From: Burkholderiales bacterium
GTDB taxonomy: Bacteria > Pseudomonadota > Gammaproteobacteria > Burkholderiales > Burkholderiaceae_C
Direction of reading: 5' to 3'
Assembly (NCBI GenBank): GCA_016192425.1
Contig: JACPUE010000045.1
Location: forward strand, 1-64,000
DNA: 64,000 bases
Part shown: positions 1 to 7,035 of the stretch, piece by piece
Position numbering within the stretch: position 1 is the stretch's first letter
Layout: each line of letters begins with the position of its first letter
Program-made: the position numbers and the translations under genes
Notes under the pieces: generated by a model
What the model was told of the DNA's origin: nothing
The model's database searches: none
Seen by the model: the letters and a program-made list of their open reading frames with translations, nothing else

Positions 1-2928
1 GAGGCGCGTTGGCAGGGCGCGCTGACCGAGCCCCGCAGCTACCAGGCGCGCGGGCGGGTGACGGGCCTGTCGCTGGCGGGAAAGCCGCAGACCGCCGAGG
101 TGGAGGGCGCGCAGGCCCAGGCGATCGGGCTGCGCGGTGCGACCATGGACTTCGACCTGACGCAGCAGGGCGGCTCGGCCACGGTGTCCATGGAGCAGGG
201 TGCCCTGGTGTTGCCGGGGGTGTTTGAAGAGTCGGTGCTGCCGCTGGACCAGTTCCACGCCATCGTGCAATGGCAGATCGATGGCGAGCGCATCGGCCTG
301 CAGATCAGCGACGCACGCTTTGCCAATGCCGATGCCCAGGGCGTGGCCCGCGCCAGTTGGCAGACCAGCGATCCGGCGCGTTCGGGCAGCCGCTCTCGCT
401 TTCCGGGGGTGTTGGACCTCAGCGGCACACTCGAACGCGCCGACGGCACGCGCGTGCACCGCTACCTGCCACTGTCCATCCCGCCCGATGCACGCCACTA
501 TGTGCGCGACGCGGTGCTGGCAGGCAAGGCCAGCGATGTGCAGTTCCGCGTGCGCGGCGACCTGTACGACATGCCCTTCAACGACCCGCGCCAGGGCGAG
601 TTTCGCATCGCGGCCAAGGTGCGCGATGTGACCTTTGGTTTCGTGCCGCCGCGGCTGCAACCCGTGGGTGAGCCGCCCTGGCCCGTGCTGGTGCAGTTGG
701 GCGGGGAGCTGATCTTTGAGCGCTCGTCCATGCGCGTGCGCGACGCCAGCGGGCGCTTTGAGGGCCGCCCCGGCCTGCAGGCCAGCAAGGTGCAGGCCGA
801 GATTCCCGACCTGGCCCACACCGTGGTGGGCGTGAGCGCCGATGCGCGCGGTCCCCTGCCTGAACTGCTGGCGCTGATGAAGGCCTCACCCCTGTCGGCC
901 ATGACCGGCCACGCCCTGGACGATGCCCAGGGCAGTGGCAATGCCGACCTTCGGCTGAAGCTGGAGCTGCCGATCAGCGATATGCACAAGTCGCGCGTGC
1001 AGGGAGCGCTCACCCTGGCAGGCAACGACCTGCGCATCACGCCCGACACCCCGGCGCTGGCGCGCACGCGTGGTACGGTGCAGTTCAGTGAGACCGGCTT
1101 TGCCCTTGCGGGCGTGCAGGCCCGTGCGCTGGGGGGCGATGTGCGCCTGGAAGGCGGCATGCGCCCGCCCCCCGCAGGCCCTGCGGCGCTGGAGGCGCCC
1201 CTGCTGCAATTGCGCGCCCAGGGCACCGCCAGTGCCGAAGGGCTGCGCCAGGCACGCGAGCTCGGCGTACTGGCCCAACTGGCCCAGAAGGCCACGGGAA
1301 CCACCCCCTACAGCCTGGCGTTTGCCGTGCGCAGGGGTGTGCCCGAGCTGCAGGTCAGCACCAGCCTGCAAGGCATGGCGCTGGCCTTGCCCGCACCGCT
1401 GGGCAAGGCGGCCGAGTCGGCCTTGCCGGTGCGCTTCGAGAACCAGGTCACACGCGCGTCGCTGGCGCCTGCGCCCAACGGCGCGGCGGTGCCCTTGCAG
1501 GACCGGCTGGTGTTGCGTGTGGAAGGCGTGGGCGCAGTGGACTACTTGCGTGACTGGGTTGGCGGAACGTCCCAGGTGGTCAATGGCTCCGTCACGCTCG
1601 GCCTGGGCTCTCAGGAGGGAACCCCCACGCCGGAGCGCGGCGTGGCCGCCAACCTCCAGCTGGGCGATGTGGATGTGGATACCTGGCAGGCATTGCTGGC
1701 GGGCACCCCGGCGCAGGGCGGAAAGGACGCCGCCAGCACGCTGCAGGACTATCTGCCCAACGTGCTGGCCCTGCGTGCCCGCTCGGTGACCGCGCAGGGG
1801 CGCACCCTGCACGACGTGGTGGTGGGCGGATCGCGCCAGGGCCTGGTCTGGCGCGCCAACCTCGACGCCCGTGAACTCGGCGGCTACGTGGAGTACCGCC
1901 AGGCGCAGGCGCCCGATGCAGGCAGTGCCCGCCTGCACGCCCGCCTGGCGCGCATGTCCATGCCGCAAAGCGCTGCCACGCAGGTGGAGGCCATGCTGGA
2001 CGCGCAGCCGGCCAGCCTGCCCGCGCTGGACATCGTGGTGGACGACTTCGAGTTGCGCGGGCGCCGCCTGGGGCGCCTGGAAGTCGAGGCCCAGAACCGG
2101 GCACTTGATGGTGGCCAGCGCGAGTGGCGGCTGGCCAAGTTCAACCTGATCACTCCCGAGGCCCAGTTCCAGGCCAATGGGAACTGGGCTTCGCTGCAGG
2201 CACCGGGGCTGGCAACGGGCACGGCCGCCCCCCGGCGCACGGTGCTCAACTTCCGGCTCGACATCCAGGACGCCGGGCAACTGCTGGAGCGCCTGGGTCA
2301 GAGCGGTGCGCTGCGCCGCGGCAAGGGCCGCATGGAAGGCATGGTGGCCTGGCGCGGCGCGCCCGTCAGCCCCGACTACGCGACCATGACCGGCCAGGTG
2401 CAGCTGGCCATTGAAGCAGGCCAGTTCCTCAAGGCCGACCCCGGTCTGGCCAAGCTCCTGGGCGTGCTCAGCCTGCAGGCGCTGCCCCGGCGGCTGACGC
2501 TGGACTTCCGCGACGTGTTCAGCGAGGGCTTCAGCTTTGACTTTGTGCGTGGTGACGTGCGCATTGACCAGGGGGTGGCCATGACCAACAACCTGCAAAT
2601 GAAGGGCGTGAACGCCGCCGTGCTGATGGAGGGCCGCGCCGACATCGAACGCGAAACCCAGGATCTGCATGTGGTGGTGGTGCCCGAGATCAACGCCATG
2701 ACCGCCTCGCTCGTGGCCACGGCCATCAACCCCGTGATCGGGCTGGGCAGCTTTCTGGCGCAAATGGCCTTGCGTGGCCCGCTGATCGAGGCGGCCACGC
2801 AGGAATTCCGTATCGACGGCACCTGGACCGACCCGCGCGTCACGCGCCTGCCACGCCGCAGCCGCGGTACGGCCGCCGAGCCTGCGGCCGCTGCACCGGC
2901 CTCGGAACCCGCACCTGGAGGACGTTGA
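1..2928 (+). CDS. YhdP family protein (AsmA-like), 5' end outside the window
   Basis: The reading frame is open from the first base to a TGA at 2926-2928, so about 975 C-terminal residues are present and the start lies upstream. The repetitive, beta-rich sequence and the C-terminal block with LSLQALPRRLTLDFRDVF, then a short region on non-zero-mode terms ending in a proline/alanine tail, are typical of the TIGR02099/YhdP family, usually about 1,270-1,400 residues long. These are inner-membrane-anchored AsmA/TamB-like proteins; E. coli YhdP takes part in phospholipid transport to the outer membrane. The stop overlaps the next gene's start by one base, which suggests co-transcription. Family assignment is firm; the transport role here is inferred by homology. 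Confidence 0.88.
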   Translation, partial: EARWQGALTEPRSYQARGRVTGLSLAGKPQTAEVEGAQAQAIGLRGATMDFDLTQQGGSATVSMEQGALVLPGVFEESVLPLDQFHAIVQWQIDGERIGLQISDARFANADAQGVARASWQTSDPARSGSRSRFPGVLDLSGTLERADGTRVHRYLPLSIPPDARHYVRDAVLAGKASDVQFRVRGDLYDMPFNDPRQGEFRIAAKVRDVTFGFVPPRLQPVGEPPWPVLVQLGGELIFERSSMRVRDASGRFEGRPGLQASKVQAEIPDLAHTVVGVSADARGPLPELLALMKASPLSAMTGHALDDAQGSGNADLRLKLELPISDMHKSRVQGALTLAGNDLRITPDTPALARTRGTVQFSETGFALAGVQARALGGDVRLEGGMRPPPAGPAALEAPLLQLRAQGTASAEGLRQARELGVLAQLAQKATGTTPYSLAFAVRRGVPELQVSTSLQGMALALPAPLGKAAESALPVRFENQVTRASLAPAPNGAAVPLQDRLVLRVEGVGAVDYLRDWVGGTSQVVNGSVTLGLGSQEGTPTPERGVAANLQLGDVDVDTWQALLAGTPAQGGKDAASTLQDYLPNVLALRARSVTAQGRTLHDVVVGGSRQGLVWRANLDARELGGYVEYRQAQAPDAGSARLHARLARMSMPQSAATQVEAMLDAQPASLPALDIVVDDFELRGRRLGRLEVEAQNRALDGGQREWRLAKFNLITPEAQFQANGNWASLQAPGLATGTAAPRRTVLNFRLDIQDAGQLLERLGQSGALRRGKGRMEGMVAWRGAPVSPDYATMTGQVQLAIEAGQFLKADPGLAKLLGVLSLQALPRRLTLDFRDVFSEGFSFDFVRGDVRIDQGVAMTNNLQMKGVNAAVLMEGRADIERETQDLHVVVVPEINAMTASLVATAINPVIGLGSFLAQMALRGPLIEAATQEFRIDGTWTDPRVTRLPRRSRGTAAEPAAAAPASEPAPGGR

Positions 2929-3746
2929 TGCAAATTGCTGCCGTGCAAATGGTCTCCACCCCGCGCTGGGCCGACAACCAGGCCTGCGCCCGCGCCCTGC
3001 TGGAGCAGGCCGCCGCCCAGGGCGTGGAACTGGCGGTGCTGCCCGAGTACTTTGGCGCCATCGGCGCGCGCGACACCGACAAGCTCGCCCTGCGCGAGGT
3101 GCCGGGCGAAGGCCCCATGCAGGAATTTCTGGCCCGCAGCGCCCGCGAGCTGGGCCTGTGGATCGTGGGCGGCACCGTGCCACTGGCCACGCAAGACCCG
3201 CACAAGGTGCGCAACACCGTGCTGGTGCACGCGCCCAGCGGCGACTGCGTGGCGCGCTACGACAAGATCCACCTGTTCCGCTTCGACAACGGCAGCGAAC
3301 GCTACGACGAAGGCAGCATCATCGAGCCGGGCAGCGCGCCCGTGCAGTTCAGCCTGCACAGCCGCGCAGGCCAGCGCTGGTGTGTGGGGTTGAGCGTGTG
3401 CTATGACCTGCGCTTTCCCGAGCTGTACCGCCAGCACGCCCAGGCGGGCGCCGACCTGCTGCTGGTGCCCAGCGCCTTCACCTACACCACGGGCCAGGCG
3501 CACTGGGAGGTGCTGCTGCGCGCCCGCGCCATCGAGAACCAGGCCTATGTGCTGGCCCCGGCCCAGGGCGGGCGGCACGAAACCGGGCGCCGCACCTGGG
3601 GCCACAGCATGCTGGTCGATGCCTGGGGCAGCGTCCAGGCGCTGCAAGCCCAAGGCCCCGGCCTGGCGCTGGGCACGCTGGATGCACAGCACCTGCAGCA
3701 GGTGCGTGCGCAGCTGCCTGCGCTCACGCACCGTGTGTTGAAGTGA
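2928..3746 (+). CDS. Carbon-nitrogen hydrolase (Nit1-like, probable deaminated glutathione amidase)
   Basis: A 272-residue protein starting MQIAAVQMVS at the ATG that overlaps the upstream TGA. The nitrilase-superfamily triad is visible: Glu in LPEYFGAI, Lys in YDKIHLFRFD and Cys in GLSVCYDLRFPELYR. The length and the YDKIHLF/CYDLRFPE signatures match the Nit1/NitFhit branch, whose members hydrolyse deaminated glutathione to alpha-ketoglutarate and cysteinylglycine as metabolite repair. The enzyme is cytoplasmic. The one-base overlap with the YhdP gene indicates an operon, an arrangement common in Burkholderiales. The exact substrate is inferred. Its last three codons (TTG AAG TGA) are identical to those of lptE, because both genes run into the same repeat family. 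Confidence 0.9.
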   Translation: MQIAAVQMVSTPRWADNQACARALLEQAAAQGVELAVLPEYFGAIGARDTDKLALREVPGEGPMQEFLARSARELGLWIVGGTVPLATQDPHKVRNTVLVHAPSGDCVARYDKIHLFRFDNGSERYDEGSIIEPGSAPVQFSLHSRAGQRWCVGLSVCYDLRFPELYRQHAQAGADLLLVPSAFTYTTGQAHWEVLLRARAIENQAYVLAPAQGGRHETGRRTWGHSMLVDAWGSVQALQAQGPGLALGTLDAQHLQQVRAQLPALTHRVLK

Positions 3747-3895
3747 AACACCCCCCTGAGTCGCCTTCGGCGCCTTCCCCCCTCTCTCGAATCGCTGCGC
3801 GATTCGGGAGGGGGGACGCTCCCGGCGCGGCGGGGCGGCCCTTGCGCGGGAGCCCTGGCTTGGGGCGCGCCGGTTTCATGCGTCGCGGGTGGCGG
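3737..3895 (+). repeat. Stop-codon-associated structured repeat, copy A
   Basis: A 159-bp sequence beginning in the last codons of the amidase gene (TTG AAG TGA) and continuing as AACACCCCCCTGAG. It is nearly identical to copy C at 61652-61822 and related to copy B at 57096-57240, all in the same orientation. It contains a small stem (CGCC/GGCG) followed by a strong hairpin at about 3776-3816, where a C-run and GAATCGC pair with GCGATTC and a G-run around a TGC loop. There is no U-run, so it is not a plain terminator. It fills most of the gap before the AT-rich pstS-like gene. Confidence 0.8.
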
Positions 3896-3934
3896 TGCAA
3901 GCACCATGAAAACTTTGATGGCAGTGCGCCCTGG

Positions 3935-4972
3935 CTATTGGAGCGCGGGGCGCTCCCCATTGGCTGATTTAATCCGCATCAGCGTTGAAAAGGCTGAGGC
4001 CTGTACATTCGAAGGGAGAGGAATGAATCCTGCCTTCATGATTTCACTGTCACCTTGCCGAAGAGCCCAGGAAAAAAACTTGACGGCCTCGTGGGTCATT
4101 CCGGAAGCATCTGCGGAATGCTTCATTAGCACATAAGTCAATGTGGTCAGGGGCCAGGCCCCTTCTCCCTTGACATTGAGAAGTGTGGCATTCAAATTGG
4201 TTTTTACTCCAGAATGCTTTACCGCAGCCAGGAGGGATTCTGGGTTTGCGGATACAAACTGTCCATTGGCATTGCGTAATATTACACTGCTCAGTTCTTT
4301 TGTCTGCACACGGTCATAACTCACTATGCCTATGGCGCCTGGGTTTGATTGAATGGATGCAACCATGGCATCGGTTCCCTTGGCCAAGACGACCTGCCCT
4401 GGCCACCTTGGTTGCAGCCCGGCGAGGGGCTTCCATTCTTGATTGACCAATGATAAATACTGGGTAAACGTTCCCATGGTGCCTGAGGCGGCGCTCGATA
4501 CCACTCGCGTGATGGGTAAGGAGGGTAGCGCCAATCGAGGATTGAGCGCTGCAATGCGGGGGTCATTCCAATTCTTTATCCGATTCAAAAAGATTTCTGA
4601 CAATGTGTTTTCATCCAGATGCAACTTGTTGGCATCTATTTTTGGCAAATTCACGACGGGGACAATGCCGAGAACAACCATTGGAATCTGAATGATGCTC
4701 CAGTTCTTCAACTCTTCGGGGGGGAGGGGATCGTCGGTGGCGCCAAAGACAACCTCGTTTGCCTTGATGGCACGAATGCCTTCTCCCGAACTGGTTCCTG
4801 AGTATGTCAAGGATATTGGACTGCCTTTTGAGTAATCTTGTGCCCAGGCTGAATAAAGCTCTGCTATGGAAGACGCGCCAGTGCCTTTGATGGCAGGAGG
4901 TTTGCTTTGTGCAGAGGCAGTGCTTGCCATCAATGTGACAAAAAATATCACCCAACTGATTTTCATCGTCAT
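3935..4972 (-). CDS. PstS-like periplasmic substrate-binding protein, orphan and AT-rich
   Basis: A 345-residue protein. The start ATG (MTMKISW) has an AGGAG Shine-Dalgarno 6 bases upstream and begins a signal peptide ending near ASAQ. PstS-like blocks appear in order: GTGASSIAELYSAW, YSGTSSGEGI, FGATDDPL, a VVPVVN-like GIVPVVN, NRIKNWNDPRIAALNP and GAIGIVSY. These suggest a periplasmic phosphate or oxyanion binding protein. Two things are odd. The region that carries the phosphate-binding Arg-x-Asp in E. coli PstS (RRADGSGT) reads VSSAASGT here, so those ligands are missing. The gene is also visibly richer in A+T than its neighbours and has no pstCAB beside it. It could be a recently acquired gene with another ligand. 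Confidence 0.8.
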   Translation of the reverse strand: MTMKISWVIFFVTLMASTASAQSKPPAIKGTGASSIAELYSAWAQDYSKGSPISLTYSGTSSGEGIRAIKANEVVFGATDDPLPPEELKNWSIIQIPMVVLGIVPVVNLPKIDANKLHLDENTLSEIFLNRIKNWNDPRIAALNPRLALPSLPITRVVSSAASGTMGTFTQYLSLVNQEWKPLAGLQPRWPGQVVLAKGTDAMVASIQSNPGAIGIVSYDRVQTKELSSVILRNANGQFVSANPESLLAAVKHSGVKTNLNATLLNVKGEGAWPLTTLTYVLMKHSADASGMTHEAVKFFSWALRQGDSEIMKAGFIPLPSNVQASAFSTLMRIKSANGERPALQ

Positions 4973-5043
4973 ATGTTGCTCCTGTTCGCCCGCCAAAAGT
5001 AGCAAATCCAAATGAAGAAGAAAAGTCAAAGCTGGGCATCGGC

Positions 5044-5157
5044 CTACTTGTCTTCGTCCGGTGGCTCACCTCCGGGCCGACCCGAAAACATGGTCCACCA
5101 CACGATCAGCACCAGGATCAGCAGTGCAGCCAGTGCTTCAAGCAAAATCAGAACCAT
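5044..5157 (-). CDS. Small single-span membrane protein (37 aa), hypothetical
   Basis: A 37-codon frame, MVLILLEALAALLILVLIVW followed by WTMFSGRPGGEPPDEDK. It has one hydrophobic helix of about 20 residues, then an acidic, proline-rich tail, a typical small membrane protein. An AGGAG lies about 10 bases upstream of the ATG. It stops 72 bp before the pstS-like start on the same strand. Its 5' end overlaps the proposed mltA start head to head by two bases, which is unusual and may mean that one of the two starts is misplaced. No function can be assigned. Confidence 0.5.
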   Translation of the reverse strand: MVLILLEALAALLILVLIVWWTMFSGRPGGEPPDEDK

Positions 5158-6304
5158 GACATGGAATCTCCTGCGCCTTGGGATGACGGCGCTGATTGTA
5201 GGAACGCTGGTCGCCTGCTCCTCGGCGCCCGATGTGGACACTGCGCCCGAGGCGCCGCTGCAGACCCGCCCGCCCAGCACCTGGCCCGGTGATACCGGCC
5301 CGCTGCCGCCGCCGCGGATGCAGCCCAAGAGCCGCTGGGTGCCGGTACGCTGGGCAGAGCTGCCGGGGTTTGCCGACGACGCGCTGCACGAAGCCTGGAA
5401 CGCCTGGGTGCGCAGCTGCGAGCGCCCCGCGCCCGCCTTCCAGGCGCTGTGTGGCGAGGTGCGCCAGCTCAGCATTGCCAGCAGCGACGAGCAACGCGCC
5501 TGGATGGTGGCGCGCCTGCAGCCCTACCGTATCGAGACGCCAGACGGTAACGCCGAGGGCCTGCTCACCGCCTACTACGAACCCCTGCTGGACGCGGCCC
5601 GCACCAGCGGCAACGGCTACCAGGTGCCGCTGTACCGCCCCCCCGCCACGCTGGGCCAGCGCAGGCCCTGGTACACGCGCCAGGACATCGACACCCTGCC
5701 CGAGGTGCAGGCGCAGTTGGCCGGTCGCTCCATCGCCTGGCTGCGCGACCCGGTGGACGCCATGGTGCTGCACATCCAGGGCTCGGGCCGCCTGCGTGTG
5801 CAGGAGCCCGACGGCAGCGTGCGCATGGTGCGTGTGGCCTATGCGGGCAGCAACGACCAGCCCTACCAGAGCGTGGGCCGCTGGCTGCTGGACCAGGGTG
5901 CCACGCGCGACGCCTCCTGGCCGGGTATCAAGGCCTGGATTGCGGTCAACCCGCAGCGCGTGAATGAGCTGCTGTGGAGCAACCCGCGCTACGTGTTCTT
6001 CCGCGAAGAGCCGTTGGACGCGCTGGACGCGGGCTTTGGCCCGCGTGGCGCGCAGGGTGTGCCGCTGACGCCGGGGCGCTCCATCGCCGTGGACCGCCAG
6101 AGCATTCCCTACGGTACGCCGGTGTGGCTGGCCTCCAGCGGGCCGCAGGTGCAGCTGGGCCGCCTGGTGCTGGCGCAGGACACGGGCAGCGCCATCCTGG
6201 GCGCGGTGCGGGCGGACTACTTCACCGGCTGGGGCCAGGAGGCTGGCGAGATTGCCGGGCGCCTCAAGCAAGGCTTGCGCCTATGGGCGCTGTGGCCGCG
6301 CTGA
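5156..6304 (+). CDS. mltA: Membrane-bound lytic murein transglycosylase A
   Basis: A 382-residue lipoprotein: MTWNLLRLG..ALIVGTLVAC with a lipobox ending at Cys-21. It has the MltA domain (GLLTAYYEPLLDAAR, DAMVLHIQGSGRL, YAGSNDQPYQSVGRWL) and the 3D domain near the C-terminus (GRSIAVDRQSIPYGTPVW...GRLVLAQDTGSAI) with the catalytic Asp in AQDTGSAI. It cleaves glycan strands with formation of 1,6-anhydromuramic acid while anchored in the outer membrane. The start is uncertain: the ATG at 5156 gives a full-length signal but has no clear Shine-Dalgarno, and the next ATG (5183) would leave only 11 residues before the Cys. Confidence 0.92.
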   Translation: MTWNLLRLGMTALIVGTLVACSSAPDVDTAPEAPLQTRPPSTWPGDTGPLPPPRMQPKSRWVPVRWAELPGFADDALHEAWNAWVRSCERPAPAFQALCGEVRQLSIASSDEQRAWMVARLQPYRIETPDGNAEGLLTAYYEPLLDAARTSGNGYQVPLYRPPATLGQRRPWYTRQDIDTLPEVQAQLAGRSIAWLRDPVDAMVLHIQGSGRLRVQEPDGSVRMVRVAYAGSNDQPYQSVGRWLLDQGATRDASWPGIKAWIAVNPQRVNELLWSNPRYVFFREEPLDALDAGFGPRGAQGVPLTPGRSIAVDRQSIPYGTPVWLASSGPQVQLGRLVLAQDTGSAILGAVRADYFTGWGQEAGEIAGRLKQGLRLWALWPR

Positions 6305-6312
6305 TGTCTTGA

Positions 6313-6371
6313 ATGAAATTGGCCCCTAGCGCTTTATCTATAAGCGCTAGCAGCTATAAAAACAATAGCAA
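6313..6371 (-). repeat. 59-bp palindromic element, intergenic copy R1
   Basis: Read on the minus strand this is TTGCTAT-N7-ATAGCTG-CTAGCGCTT...AAGCGCTAGGGGCC..., with two nested stem arms (GCTAT/ATAGC and TAGCGCTT/AAGCGCTA). It aligns without gaps over 59 positions with copies at 39085, 48582, 50485 and 60584. It lies between convergent mltA and the Lrp gene and begins immediately after the Lrp stop codon. It may act as a bidirectional 3' hairpin; there is no long U-run. Confidence 0.8.
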
Positions 6372-6372
6372 A

Positions 6373-6852
6373 TCAGGGATTTCTCAAATGGCTCAGCGGC
6401 AGTGCCCCGCTGGCCTTGACCTCGCCCAGCGAGAAGCTGGTGTGCATGTCCTTCACGTTGGGCAGGTGCAGCAGCACGTCGCGCGCAAACTGCGAAAAGC
6501 TGTCCAGGTCGCGCGCCACCACCTGCAGCTCGAAGGTGCCGGTGCCGCTGATGTAGTGGCACGACACCACTTCGGGAATCTTGCGGATCGCCTCTTCCAT
6601 GGCCTGCGTGAGGCCGCCGGTGTTGCGGTCGGCATCCAGGCGCACAAAGGCCAGCACGCCCAGGCCGATCTTGCGCCGATCGATTTCGGCGCGGTAGCCC
6701 TTGATGAAGCCCGTCTCCTCCAGCGCACGCACGCGGCGCCAGCAGGGCGCGGCCGAGAGGCCCACGCGCTGCGCCAGTTCGGCGTTGGTCAGGCGCGCGT
6801 CGGATTGCAGTTCCTGCAGGATGGCCAGGTCGAATTTGTCCAGATTGTTCAA
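6373..6852 (-). CDS. Lrp/AsnC family transcriptional regulator
   Basis: A 159-residue regulator: an N-terminal AsnC-type helix-turn-helix (LDKFDLAILQELQSDARLTN, then AELAQRVGLSAAPCWRRVRA), followed by the RAM ligand-binding domain (VVSCHYISGTGTFELQVVA). Such proteins form octamers or dimers that sense amino acids. I place the start at a TTG (6852) just before NNLDKF; the frame continues upstream to another TTG at 6885, but that extension covers a palindrome that looks like an operator. It is divergent from the indolepyruvate oxidoreductase gene, so it probably controls that gene in response to an aromatic or branched amino acid. The target and ligand are inference. Confidence 0.88.
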   Translation of the reverse strand: MNNLDKFDLAILQELQSDARLTNAELAQRVGLSAAPCWRRVRALEETGFIKGYRAEIDRRKIGLGVLAFVRLDADRNTGGLTQAMEEAIRKIPEVVSCHYISGTGTFELQVVARDLDSFSQFARDVLLHLPNVKDMHTSFSLGEVKASGALPLSHLRNP

Positions 6853-6874
6853 AATATCCACCAGATGAGAAAGG

Positions 6875-6888
6875 ATCTTTCGCAAGAT
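6875..6888. promoter_or_regulatory. Candidate operator between the Lrp gene and the oxidoreductase
   Basis: ATCTT-TCGC-AAGAT is a perfect 5+5 inverted repeat in the divergent promoter region. It overlaps a second imperfect one (TTTCGC-AAGATA-GCGCAAA, 6878-6896). Lrp/AsnC proteins bind short imperfect palindromes in such intergenic regions. It is the only clear dyad here, but binding is not shown. Confidence 0.3.
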
Positions 6889-7035
6889 AGCGCAAATGCG
6901 GCATCAAAAGCAAACACCTATCGGCGACAAGGGCATACACTCCTCTGCACACTGGAGCCGCCACCCTAACTGGCAGGCGCCCACGTTCCGCCCCACAAGA
7001 CGCGGCCCCCACGAACCCGCGAAGGAGACAACACG

